From Bacteroidota bacterium (GTDB taxonomy: Bacteria; Bacteroidota; Bacteroidia; Bacteroidales; FEN-979): a stretch of DNA of 59,990 bases. The notes below the pieces were generated by a model that saw only the letters and a list, made by a program, of their open reading frames with translations, had not been told where the DNA came from and did not search any database. A program made the position numbers and the translations under genes. This document shows, piece by piece, positions 42,857-50,399 of this stretch. How positions within the stretch are numbered: position 1 is the stretch's first letter; every line of letters starts with the position of its first letter. The stretch covers positions 83,378 through 143,367 of the forward strand of contig JAPLDJ010000017.1 in the NCBI GenBank assembly GCA_026391805.1. The letters run 5' to 3'.

Positions 42857-45805
42857 TTATTTGATGATCACCAGTCTCCGGACGATTGTATTGTCCTGTG
42901 TCCGGATGATGATGTTATAGGAGCCCTCAGGAGCAATTGAAAGATCGATCACATATTCCTTTTCACCTCGACACTCTTTCGACAGGATCACTTTCCCTTC
43001 AAGATTTTCAACCTTGATATCGAGATTTCCGTTGCTGCCTTTCGGAGGGACAATCCGGAAGACCCCTTTTGTCGGATTCGGATAGATCTTTACATCCCGG
43101 GAATCATTTTCTCCGACGCCAGCATTAGGTTTGGCCTGTGTTACCGTTACATCTTGCTGAAGCGTTCCCGCAGGCACCTGCGGAGAAGTGATCCTGATGT
43201 GTGCAACACGCGGCTGCTGATCGGTGTTTTCCGTGAAATTTGCCACAATGGTTCCATTACCGTTACCCGACGTTGTAACCGTACACCAGGAGGTATCCGA
43301 CGCAACCTCCCAGTTCAGGTTTGACGTGACCGTGAAACTTGTATTTCCGGCGGGTGCCGAAACATTCTGGTTCGGCGGGGACACGGCAAGGATTGGAACA
43401 AGTCCGCCCTGTGTTACGGTTACCACCTGTGCGGCAATACCAATGGTTGCTGATATAATGATGGTATCCACACGCGGGTAATATAAGCTGCTCGGTTCAA
43501 ACGTCACATAGATACTGTCATTCCCCGTCCCCGAATTGGTTACTGTGCACCAGGATGAAAGGCTTAAGACACTCCAGCTCGTATTGGAAGTGACATAGAA
43601 ACTCGTGGTCCCTGTTGTTTGGGCCACATTCCTGTTTGGAGGTGTGACCAGAAGGATCACCGGTATCCCTTGCTGGGTGACCGTTACCGTTTGCGCCCCG
43701 ACACCCGTTCCCGTCACGGTGATCTGTGCAATGCGTGTTCCGACGACACTGTTCGCGGTATAGACGGCAAAAATGGTATCATTTCCGGTTCCCGACGGGG
43801 TAATGGTACACCATGGGACATCGCTTGATACACTCCAGTTCGTGTTCGAATTAACAAAAAACATCGTATTTCCTGCCGACAGGCTGACATCCCTGTTGGG
43901 CGGTGTAACCGTCATCACCGGTGGATTTCCGGTCATAAAATTGAGTGTGCTGCCCGAACCGGGACCTGCCGTGCTGGTGGCAATTGCACGGAAAAAATAC
44001 CTTGTGTTCGGCAGAAGATTCGTAAGCTCGCTGTTGAAGTTCACTATTGATGTATCTGAACCTGCCGGCATGCTGGCCGTTGAATCCTGGAGACTAAGCG
44101 GATTATCCCCGTATGCAAACCTGTAAAAAGTTGGACTGCCGTTCGGGTTGACCGTTCCGTTGAGGGTTGCGGAAACCCCTGTTATATTTGTTGCTGCGAC
44201 CGTTGTTACCGTCGGCCCGGTATTGAATTTAAAGGAGGCGATCCTGGTTTTGCGGGCGTTCCCGGTCCCGATGTACTGGGTTGTGAACCAGAATGTATTG
44301 TCATCGTTCGGATCGACCGACAACATTGAATAATCGCCCCACCGGTTGTAACCTGTCTGGGAATGGGATCCTGCCCAGATCGTATCCTCAGTTATATCCA
44401 GGATTCCGTTCGCACTGTTATAGGAGGCAGGTGTTTGACCGCAGTAACGGATGCCGGGGTAGACAGATGAACTTGAAACAGAATAACCCAGGCCGATCGC
44501 ATTATGTCCGTTGAGCATGATGCTTCCCATCCACCTGCTGTGTTCGTCGGGTGCATAGGTTCCCTGCTGGCGTATTGACCAGTCGCCGGAGGTCTTCCGC
44601 AATTCATACCAGCGGATACCTGCATGGCGGACCCCGTCGACATTCACCGTATGGCAGCATACGATGGTCTGGTAAGCGCCAAAATTGCGGTATTGGGGAA
44701 CATTCATGATAACCTGCGGAATTCCGTCAACCCGCTGACTCGTTCCGGGCTGAACGATGTTGTTCCAGTTGTTGCCGAAACTTGCATTGAAAGGCTCCAC
44801 ATCCAGCTGCTGGGTACGCGCGAATGTAGAGGCGGAAGGAGTCGTCCAGTTTACATGCAACTCGTATAACCAGAGCTGGTCGGAACCTCCGCCCAGTGCA
44901 TCATCATTGAATGCAATGTAGATGCCCGGTAAACCGGTAGGGGAGAGTATACCATCATTGGTGACAGGGGGTACGCACATGAATCCATCCACTGAAGCCG
45001 GCCGGCTGGGATTGTTGAAGCCGACAATTTGCGGTGATGAAGCCCCTGTCAGCATCTTTGAACGCTCCACGACATAAATATCATTGCCTGCACTGTTATT
45101 GTCGCCCATGTAATAACCGTCGGGCCAGACACTGAATTTCGGATAATCAGGCATGGAAGCTACCACGAAGGAATATTTATACCAGGATCCGGTTGGATCG
45201 TTGGTTGCCGAAACCGCCATCATGATGTAATTCGGATTGCCGCTGATGGAAAATTCAGTCGCCAGCCAGCGGTCAGCCTCCTTGTCATACAGCAGAACAG
45301 GATCACCGTCATTATAGTTCGATCCGGACACGCCGGAGAACAGCTGGTTCATGGCTGTGGGCCCGGCAACGAGCACCCCGCTCTTATCATAAATGGCATA
45401 AACGCAATTAATGGTTTGCATAAAATGATTAGGTCCAACAGCGCCGTTACAATCGGGAGGGAAATAAGGCGATGTCTGACCGTCGAAATTGACAAGCGGA
45501 CCTGAAGAACTTTTGGTCTTTCCCATGAACTTCTGCCACAATGCGTCTTCGCCTCTGGGCAAGGCTGTGGCAGCATAAGGATAACTCCGGTGACCCAGCC
45601 CTTCGTTCAGCTCATGCTTACTGGCATACCGCTCCATGTCGCGGAAATCTTTCTTCGTCATGACCGGCAGGTCACGAAGAGGTTTCGTCATGCCCAGGAA
45701 AGTACCCTGACCAATGGAGGTAGGATTGACGGAATCAGACTGGCTGTTTAGTATCAGCGCTGAAAAACAGAAAAGTGTCAGGAAAAGGAGAAATCTTGCT
45801 TTCAT
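42857..45805 (-). CDS. Large T9SS cargo with fibronectin III-like and three BACON-like domains
   Basis: The 982-residue protein has a signal peptide (MKARFLLFLTLFCF...LNSQ). The N-terminal 500 residues resemble a propeller-like domain (SPYFPPDCNGAVGPNHFMQT, DYPKFSVWPDGYYM). A fibronectin III-like domain follows (VTTVAATNITGVSATLNGTVNPNG). Three BACON-like repeats of about 80 residues come next (PPNRDVSLSAGNTMFFV, NWSVSSDVPWCTITPSGTGNDTI). The end is a type A sorting domain (VKIYPNPTKGVFRIV to RLVIIK). BACON domains are associated with glycan or mucin binding. The start is the ATG at 45805; the frame also holds a TTG three codons upstream. Confidence 0.88.
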   Translation of the reverse strand: MKARFLLFLTLFCFSALILNSQSDSVNPTSIGQGTFLGMTKPLRDLPVMTKKDFRDMERYASKHELNEGLGHRSYPYAATALPRGEDALWQKFMGKTKSSSGPLVNFDGQTSPYFPPDCNGAVGPNHFMQTINCVYAIYDKSGVLVAGPTAMNQLFSGVSGSNYNDGDPVLLYDKEADRWLATEFSISGNPNYIMMAVSATNDPTGSWYKYSFVVASMPDYPKFSVWPDGYYMGDNNSAGNDIYVVERSKMLTGASSPQIVGFNNPSRPASVDGFMCVPPVTNDGILSPTGLPGIYIAFNDDALGGGSDQLWLYELHVNWTTPSASTFARTQQLDVEPFNASFGNNWNNIVQPGTSQRVDGIPQVIMNVPQYRNFGAYQTIVCCHTVNVDGVRHAGIRWYELRKTSGDWSIRQQGTYAPDEHSRWMGSIMLNGHNAIGLGYSVSSSSVYPGIRYCGQTPASYNSANGILDITEDTIWAGSHSQTGYNRWGDYSMLSVDPNDDNTFWFTTQYIGTGNARKTRIASFKFNTGPTVTTVAATNITGVSATLNGTVNPNGSPTFYRFAYGDNPLSLQDSTASMPAGSDTSIVNFNSELTNLLPNTRYFFRAIATSTAGPGSGSTLNFMTGNPPVMTVTPPNRDVSLSAGNTMFFVNSNTNWSVSSDVPWCTITPSGTGNDTIFAVYTANSVVGTRIAQITVTGTGVGAQTVTVTQQGIPVILLVTPPNRNVAQTTGTTSFYVTSNTSWSVLSLSSWCTVTNSGTGNDSIYVTFEPSSLYYPRVDTIIISATIGIAAQVVTVTQGGLVPILAVSPPNQNVSAPAGNTSFTVTSNLNWEVASDTSWCTVTTSGNGNGTIVANFTENTDQQPRVAHIRITSPQVPAGTLQQDVTVTQAKPNAGVGENDSRDVKIYPNPTKGVFRIVPPKGSNGNLDIKVENLEGKVILSKECRGEKEYVIDLSIAPEGSYNIIIRTQDNTIVRRLVIIK

Positions 45806-45824
45806 AGAATTCAATTTTATGGTA

Positions 45825-45856
45825 CAAAGTTACCGGTTTTTTTCTCTGACATGAAA
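45825..45856 (-). promoter_or_regulatory. Promoter for the BACON-domain gene
   Basis: The minus strand carries TTTC (45853-45856), 20 bases, then TAACTTTG (45825-45832). The leader would be about 13 bases. The TTTC -33 variant is the same as in the four downstream paralog promoters. Confidence 0.6.
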
Positions 45857-45927
45857 GGGTTAAGCAAATTCAAAGCTGGTTTCCATGACTGTATTGAACC
45901 TGCAGCAACCAGGTGTAACCAAAGAAA

Positions 45928-45959
45928 ATAAAAAAAACCGGACAATTTAATGTCCGGTT
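45928..45959 (-). terminator. Terminator of paralog A
   Basis: A perfect 9-base stem AACCGGACA/TGTCCGGTT with a 6-base loop. It is followed on the minus strand by a run of T (A tract at 45928-45937). Confidence 0.9.
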
Positions 45960-45984
45960 CTCCATCCAGGATGTTTATATCCTG

Positions 45985-46404
45985 CTATTGTGCTTTTGGA
46001 GGATTGGTTGTCGGATACAGGTTAAACAGGTAAGTACCGCCATTCTGGAACGAACCGGTTTTTGAATCAGGAGCACAATAGAACGGTAAGGATGATGGTG
46101 ATATCGGATCGTAGATCATACGTGCAATCCGTGTTCCCTTAAAGGGACCAATTTCATTAAAGGTATAGGTTGACAAACCGGGGCGAACGACCTGAACGGG
46201 GGCAACAAGCCGGCCGTTTTCATCGGTCAGAACCACAAACAGATCCAGGGTGCTGGCACCTGAATGAAGCTGGTTTGCGTGAATGTTCACCACATAATTG
46301 ATCTGCGGTGTTGTTGAAGAATTGTTGCTTGCTGCGGAAGCAGAAATTTCAAATGAGAAAAGCAGTGCGATAACTGCGATCAGGGTTTTTGCAATTGTTT
46401 TCAT
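45985..46404 (-). CDS. Small exported protein, paralog A of four
   Basis: The 139-residue protein has a signal peptide (MKTIAKTLIAVIALLFSFEISASA). The mature domain of about 115 residues shares with its three neighbours the order VVNIHANQ, LFVVLTDENGRLVAPVQVV, YTFNEIGPFKGTRIARM and GSFQNGGTYLFNLYP. I do not recognise a family; the predicted strands suggest a small beta-sandwich. It is its own unit, with a promoter module and a hairpin terminator. The first six residues (MKTIAK) are identical in all four copies. The role is unknown. Confidence 0.82.
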   Translation of the reverse strand: MKTIAKTLIAVIALLFSFEISASAASNNSSTTPQINYVVNIHANQLHSGASTLDLFVVLTDENGRLVAPVQVVRPGLSTYTFNEIGPFKGTRIARMIYDPISPSSLPFYCAPDSKTGSFQNGGTYLFNLYPTTNPPKAQ

Positions 46405-46560
46405 GGCGTTGGTTTTTTTGGGTTTTGTAAGACAAAGGTATACCCGGCTTGTCCGCAGGAGAAATTGATCCCTGCGGAGGATCCTTGTTGATCCTGAAAA
46501 AATCCAAACTGTTTCGTGAAAAAATCAGATTTCAGATGAACGGTTTTGAAATTTTGCGGA
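46405..46560 (-). promoter_or_regulatory. Conserved upstream module of paralog A
   Basis: The -7 box is TACCTTTG (46433-46440), and TTTC lies at 46461-46464 with exactly 20 bases between. Three GATCC pentamers (plus-strand reading) at 46467, 46480 and 46490 lie just upstream. Further upstream are a conserved TGATTTTTTC-type AT block and TTCCGCAAAATTTC. Nearly the same 155 bases recur upstream of paralogs C and D, and more weakly upstream of B. Confidence 0.8.
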
Positions 46561-46654
46561 ATACAGGAAATATTCAGATGTGTTCTTCCCGAAAATTGCA
46601 AAAAGAGAAACCGGAATTGGGAAGGAATCGCTAAAAAATGCCTGCTGCAATAAT

Positions 46655-46689
46655 AAAAAAAAGGCGTCCCGCTTTTGAGACGCCTTTTT
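46655..46689. terminator. Terminator of paralog B
   Basis: A-rich flank, GGCGTC, a 10-base loop, GACGCC, then TTTTT. The A and T flanks make it work in both directions; it ends 19 bases past the paralog B stop. Confidence 0.85.
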
Positions 46690-46708
46690 CCGGCATGCGT
46701 TTACTTTG

Positions 46709-47137
46709 TCATTCAACAGGAACTGCTCCCGTGAGGTCTGTTACCGTTTTAACTTCTCCCGTGTCATCCATGATCCAGATGTCGAAATAATAGGTATTGC
46801 CGGCAAAGAAAATACCTTTCTGAACAACCGGAGCGGCAACACTTTTCAAAGGTGCATAATTCCCGATCGAAAGTAACTGTGCGATCCTGATGCCTTTTGC
46901 TGAGGTTGGCTCGGTAAAGACATATATGGAACCATCCTGATTAAGAAGCTGGGGGTGATCAACCGGGTTATTGTTGGCATCGGTTATGGCAACAACAATG
47001 GTATTGGGGATGAACTTGAAGCTCTCCGGCATGTGAACGGTCACCTTGTAGGTAACTACAGCAGGAATTCTTGCATTGGCGATGATAGGCAGCATCATGA
47101 TGCTGATCAGGGCGATTATTTTTGCAATTGTTTTCAT
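46709..47137 (-). CDS. Small exported protein, paralog B of four
   Basis: The 142-residue protein has a signal peptide (MKTIAKIIALISIMMLPIIANA). It is the most divergent member: YKVTVHMPESFKFI, VVAITDANNNPVDHPQLL, YVFTEPTSAKGIRIAQLL and GIFFAGNTYYFDIWI match the positions of the family core, but GRLVAP is replaced. Its tail adds an acidic DDTGEVKTVTDLTG. Function unknown. Its upstream module keeps the promoter spacing but has weaker pentamers, so it may be an older duplicate. Confidence 0.8.
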   Translation of the reverse strand: MKTIAKIIALISIMMLPIIANARIPAVVTYKVTVHMPESFKFIPNTIVVAITDANNNPVDHPQLLNQDGSIYVFTEPTSAKGIRIAQLLSIGNYAPLKSVAAPVVQKGIFFAGNTYYFDIWIMDDTGEVKTVTDLTGAVPVE

Positions 47138-47292
47138 GGCGTTGGATTTTAGGGTTATTTTATAATCAAAGGTAGCCCTGTTCTGCCCCCGGGAGAAATT
47201 GATTCCTGACAGGGATACACACGGCTCCTGAAAAAATCAAAAGAAATTTCTGCGAAACCGGATTTTATGAGATACGTTTTGAATTTTTGCAG
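47138..47292 (-). promoter_or_regulatory. Conserved upstream module of paralog B (diverged)
   Basis: TACCTTTG at 47167-47174 and TTTC at 47195-47198 keep the 20-base spacing. The three pentamers are GATTC, GATAC and GCTCC at the same 13- and 10-base steps. One extra base lies between TTTC and the ATG compared with the other copies. Confidence 0.7.
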
Positions 47293-47372
47293 AAGGGGAA
47301 AAAAAGAGGCTCTGTCTTCTTATTTTCTGCTTAAAGAGGAGATGAATTTTCGTAAATATTGCCAAAAAAACC

Positions 47373-47442
47373 ACTAACTCGCCATTTCGCCAGTTCACAA
47401 GTTATAGTATCAACTCATCAACTCAAAAGCTCACCAGCTAAA
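47373..47442. repeat. Heptamer array between paralogs B and C
   Basis: Ten degenerate 7-base units (actaact, cgccatt, tcgccag, ttcacaa, gttatag, tatcaac, tcatcaa, ctcaaaa, gctcacc, agctaaa). It is mostly in one orientation, rich in CTCAxCA and CGCCA words. It ends just before the paralog C terminator. Confidence 0.65.
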
Positions 47443-47476
47443 TAAAGAAAGCCGGACAGTTTTAAACTGCCCGGCT
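47443..47476 (-). terminator. Terminator of paralog C
   Basis: A 13-base stem AGCCGGACAGTTT/AAACTGCCCGGCT with one mismatch and a 1-base centre, followed on the minus strand by TTTCTTTATTT. The CCGGACA core is shared with the terminators of paralogs A and D. Confidence 0.8.
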
Positions 47477-47512
47477 CTACCAAACAAAACGCAGCTATAT
47501 GAACCCAAATAA

Positions 47513-47929
47513 TCAACGAGTTCTTGTTGTTGTTGGCCAGAGGTTGAAATTATATATAGACCCAGGAGCAAAGACACCGGTCTTTACATCTGGCGGGACA
47601 ATAAAATGAGCGTCAGGATTTTCGGCATTCGGAACCGGAATAAGGGTTGCAACACGGGTTCCTTTTACGGGACCGGCTTCCAGGAAAGTATAGGTCATCT
47701 TGCCGGAATTGTACATCTGAACCGGGGCCACCAGTTTTCCCTGTCCATCCATCACGGCAACGTAGTAGTAATTGCCAATCATCGGAATATCATTCGATAC
47801 ATGGACAGTAACCTGGTAGATGATAGTTCCTGTGCTGATATTGGCAGCGCCGTTACCTGCAAAAGAAAATGCGGAAAATGATACCATCAGGAGGATCGTG
47901 GCTAAGAGAGTTTTTGCAATTGTTTTCAT
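47513..47929 (-). CDS. Small exported protein, paralog C of four
   Basis: The 138-residue protein has a signal peptide (MKTIAKTLLATILLMVSFSAFSFA). The core is IYQVTVHVSNDIP, YYVAVMDGQGKLVAPVQMY, YTFLEAGPVKGTRVATLIP, then FIVPPDVKTGVFAPGSIYNFNLWP. It is closest to A and D. A longer reading frame from 48199 runs through the promoter and was not used. Function unknown. The spacing and own terminator indicate a single-gene transcript. Confidence 0.82.
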   Translation of the reverse strand: MKTIAKTLLATILLMVSFSAFSFAGNGAANISTGTIIYQVTVHVSNDIPMIGNYYYVAVMDGQGKLVAPVQMYNSGKMTYTFLEAGPVKGTRVATLIPVPNAENPDAHFIVPPDVKTGVFAPGSIYNFNLWPTTTRTR

Positions 47930-48085
47930 GGCGTTGGTTTTTTTGGGTTTTGTAAGACAAAGGTATACCCGGTCTGGCCGCCGGAGAAATTGATCCCTGC
48001 GGAGGATCCCTGTGGATCCTGAAAAAATCCAAACGGTTTTATGGAAAAATCGAATTTCGGCTGGACGGTTCTGAATTTTTGCGGA
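47930..48085 (-). promoter_or_regulatory. Conserved upstream module of paralog C
   Basis: TACCTTTG at 47958-47965, TTTC at 47986-47989, spacing 20. Three GATCC pentamers follow at the conserved 13- and 10-base steps. The last two form part of a perfect inverted repeat AGGATCC/GGATCCT in this copy. The block ends in a GCGGAATCG-type segment. Confidence 0.8.
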
Positions 48086-48173
48086 ATCGTTTGCAAAATA
48101 GTTCCTTATCTCCTGAAAAATTGCCAAAAGAGGAAAAGGAATTAGTAAAGATTTGCCAAAGATTGTTTTCAGC

Positions 48174-48243
48174 GTCATGCGACATAAGTCATACGTCATA
48201 CGTTAAAAGTTTTCCATCTTCCATTCTCCATCCTCGATCCTTT
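48174..48243. repeat. Two adjoining heptamer arrays upstream of paralog C
   Basis: Five units of the GTCATAC type (gtcatgc, gacataa, gtcatac twice, gttaaaa) pass in the same 7-base phase into five of the ATCTTCC type (gttttcc, atcttcc, attctcc, atcctcg, atccttt). Confidence 0.75.
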
Positions 48244-48250
48244 CTTTATT

Positions 48251-48286
48251 CACCACAGATATCCACAGATTCCACAGATTATGTCA
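48251..48286. repeat. Nonamer array of the CCACAGATT type
   Basis: About four units with 9-base spacing built on CCACAGAT (ccacagata, tccacagat, tccacagat, then tatgtcacagaat). It sits between two heptamer blocks. Confidence 0.65.
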
Positions 48287-48300
48287 CAGAATATTTTCTC

Positions 48301-48391
48301 GGACCTCCGCCTTCAGACCACCGACCTCATAACTCGCCAATTCACTAATTCACCAGTTAATTACCTCATTATCTCGCAAGCTCGTTAGCTA
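48301..48391. repeat. Heptamer array between paralogs D and C
   Basis: Thirteen degenerate 7-base units in one phase (ggacctc, cgccttc, agaccac, cgacctc, ataactc, gccaatt, cactaat, tcaccag, ttaatta, cctcatt, atctcgc, aagctcg, ttagcta). The unit drifts from ACCTC words to AACTCGCCA words like those at 47373. It ends next to the paralog D terminator. Confidence 0.6.
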
Positions 48392-48424
48392 ACACAAAAA
48401 AAGCCGGACATCGCTGCCCGGCTC
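48392..48424 (-). terminator. Terminator of paralog D
   Basis: The stem AGCCGG/CCGGCT, extended by imperfect ACA/TG pairing, is followed on the minus strand by TTTTTTTG. Core sequence as in the A and C terminators. Confidence 0.85.
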
Positions 48425-48444
48425 TCCTTGTTGAAGGATTGCTG

Positions 48445-48864
48445 TTAATCGATATTTGCTTTAGCCGGCACCGGAAGGGAGATATAGAGGTTGAACAGGT
48501 AAGTGCTTCCGTTCTGGAAAAGCCCGGCTCTTGCATCCTCATTGCTGACCCAGGCATCGGCGTGCGGACGCAGGCCGTTGCTCAGTTTTGCAATACGGAT
48601 TCCCTTCACAGGACCGTTTTCTGCAAACTGGTATTCGGTTTTGCCAGGGAGCAGAAGCTGTGCCGGGGCAACAAGGCGTCCGGTTTCGTCGGTTATAACC
48701 ACAAATACACCTCTTAATACACTGGGTGTTGCATCGGGCATATGTACAATTACCTTATAGGTGATTGCAAGGGCTGATACTGAATTTTCTCCGCCTTTAG
48801 CGTGAGCGGTTAAGGAAATCATCATAACACTGATGGCGATAAGGATTTTTGCAATTGTTTTCAT
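48445..48864 (-). CDS. Small exported protein, paralog D of four
   Basis: The 139-residue protein has a signal peptide (MKTIAKILIAISVMMISLTAHA). Its core is ITYKVIVHMPDATP, FVVITDETGRLVAPAQLLL, YQFAENGPVKGIRIAKL, then ARAGLFQNGSTYLFNLYISLP. With A and C it defines the family pattern TDExGRLVAP.Q and E.GP.KG.RIA. No enzyme motif or conserved cysteine is seen, so a structural or binding role is more likely than catalysis. Function unknown. Confidence 0.82.
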   Translation of the reverse strand: MKTIAKILIAISVMMISLTAHAKGGENSVSALAITYKVIVHMPDATPSVLRGVFVVITDETGRLVAPAQLLLPGKTEYQFAENGPVKGIRIAKLSNGLRPHADAWVSNEDARAGLFQNGSTYLFNLYISLPVPAKANID

Positions 48865-49020
48865 GGCGTTGGTTTTTTTGGGTTTTGTAAGACAAAGGTA
48901 TACCCGGTTTGGCCGCCCGGGAAATTGATCCCTGCGGAGTATCCTTGTGTATCCTGAAAAAACCCAAATGGTTTTATGGAAAAATCAGATTTCGGCTGGA
49001 AGGTTCTGAAATTTTGCGGA
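48865..49020 (-). promoter_or_regulatory. Conserved upstream module of paralog D
   Basis: TACCTTTG at 48893-48900, TTTC at 48921-48924, spacing 20. The pentamers are GATCC, TATCC and TATCC at the same steps as in A and C. Homology with the paralog C upstream continues beyond the module into an AAGAGGAAAAGGAATTAG stretch (near 49062 and 48128) that leads into a heptamer array in both. Confidence 0.8.
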
Positions 49021-49108
49021 GGGGATTCTGATGGATGATCCATCTCCTCATTTTCTGCCAAAAGAGGAAAAGGAATTAGTAAAGATTTACCAAAGATTGT
49101 TGGTAAAG

Positions 49109-49143
49109 GTCATATGACATAAGTCATGAGACATACGTATGCT
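49109..49143. repeat. Short heptamer array upstream of paralog D
   Basis: Five 7-base units (gtcatat, gacataa, gtcatga, gacatac, gtatgct). It occupies the same relative place as the array at 48174 and uses the same GTCATA/GACATA words, so it was probably copied with the gene. Confidence 0.7.
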
Positions 49144-49166
49144 CTGTAACCGCATTGCAGGGGCCT

Positions 49167-49364
49167 TTACCTGGTATGCAACAAAGCATAATTGGCGCGT
49201 GTTTCAGCTTCCTTGCTTTTATCGGAAACAAAGATGACCGTCCGGCCACCGTCCAGGATAACGGGATATTTATCGGCTATGGATCCTGACAGCAGGTTTC
49301 CTTTAGGAACTCTCGACCGGCTTTTCAGCATATCCATCCGCTTTGTAAATGAGTCTTTTTTCAT
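49167..49364 (-). CDS. Possible 65-residue protein downstream of the desaturase
   Basis: A short basic product beginning MKKDSFTKRMDMLKSRSRVPKG, with a later strand-like YPVILDGGRTVIFVSDKSKEAE. It starts 22 bases after the desaturase stop on the same strand and could be co-transcribed. No signal peptide or membrane helix is seen. Its amphipathic composition looks protein-like, but I do not recognise a family and it could be a chance frame. Confidence 0.45.
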   Translation of the reverse strand: MKKDSFTKRMDMLKSRSRVPKGNLLSGSIADKYPVILDGGRTVIFVSDKSKEAETRANYALLHTR

Positions 49365-49385
49365 TTTTGAATTCTTTAGTACTAA

Positions 49386-50399
49386 TTAAATCAGTCTCAA
49401 CCTCCGGAAACTGATCATTTCTCTTGTCTCTTCATTCCATAACCGGAGGGTAAGGGTCTTTAAACTTGCCCGGAATGTGAGGGGCTTTATTCCCCGGAAC
49501 AGGGTATTTTCGATGTGACACTTGCGAAGGTTATAATTCGGGATCAGCGGGCTCAGGTGGTGAATGTGGTGGTATCCTATGTTCCCTGTGAACCAGTGCA
49601 GGATCCGAGGCAGCTTATAATACGAACTTCCCTCAAGTGCCATGGTTTTATAATCCCAAGTTTTTTCCCTCGACCAGTAGGAAGGATTGAACTGGTGCTG
49701 GACGTAAAAAAGCCAGAAACCCATAATACCTGCAAAGTAGATGACCGGCAGCTGGATCATGATAAAGGGCTTGACGCCGATCACCATGATCATCGCAGCA
49801 GCGAACACAAGCAGTCCGGCATTGGTTAAATAGACACCAATCCGTCCCATCTTGTTCATGTTTTTCTTTGTAAAGCGGTTCCCGATCAGGAACACATAGA
49901 GTGTCCCGACCCCGAACATCGTTACCGGGTTACGATAAACGCGGTACATAATACGCTGCCACCGTGAACCATTCCTGTATTCCTCAACGGTCAGCGTCCA
50001 TACGTCGCCGATCCCGCGTTTGTCAAGATTGCCTGCGGTTTCATGATGGATCTGATGATTTCGTCCCCAGCTGTAATAGGGTGTGAAGGTCAGGATCCCA
50101 ATGAATAATCCCAGGATGTCGCTCATTCTTCCTGACTTTAAATAAGAGCCGTGACTGCAATCATGATAAATAATGAACAACCGCACGAGAATCCCGGCCG
50201 ATGGAATTGCCAGCGCCAGCGTGATCCAATAAGAAACCGAAAGACTTTCGATCATTAAGAACCAGGCGATGGCATAAAGAAGAAGGTTGCTGCTGAACTG
50301 CCACCAGCTTTTTACAGAATCCGGGTGGTTATATTTCTTTATGATTTTAACCCAGGATGTGGCTGAGGCCTCATCCGGGGCATTCTCTCTTAAGCTCAT
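49386..50399 (-). CDS. Membrane fatty acid desaturase
   Basis: The 337-residue di-iron desaturase has three histidine boxes: HDCSH (79-83), HQIHH (115-119 with His115, 118, 119) and HHIHH (277-281). A further histidine lies in YVQHQF (235). About four membrane helices lie between them in the usual arrangement. It would introduce a double bond in membrane-lipid acyl chains, probably of the omega-3/delta-12-like group by box pattern, though regiospecificity cannot be told. It is divergent from the next T9SS cargo gene. Confidence 0.9.
   Translation of the reverse strand: MSLRENAPDEASATSWVKIIKKYNHPDSVKSWWQFSSNLLLYAIAWFLMIESLSVSYWITLALAIPSAGILVRLFIIYHDCSHGSYLKSGRMSDILGLFIGILTFTPYYSWGRNHQIHHETAGNLDKRGIGDVWTLTVEEYRNGSRWQRIMYRVYRNPVTMFGVGTLYVFLIGNRFTKKNMNKMGRIGVYLTNAGLLVFAAAMIMVIGVKPFIMIQLPVIYFAGIMGFWLFYVQHQFNPSYWSREKTWDYKTMALEGSSYYKLPRILHWFTGNIGYHHIHHLSPLIPNYNLRKCHIENTLFRGIKPLTFRASLKTLTLRLWNEETREMISFRRLRLI

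Noticed and set aside
47930-48199. Longer frame giving paralog C an extra 90 N-terminal residues
   Set aside because: It runs through the conserved promoter, and the MKTIAK signal peptide start at 47929 matches the other three copies.
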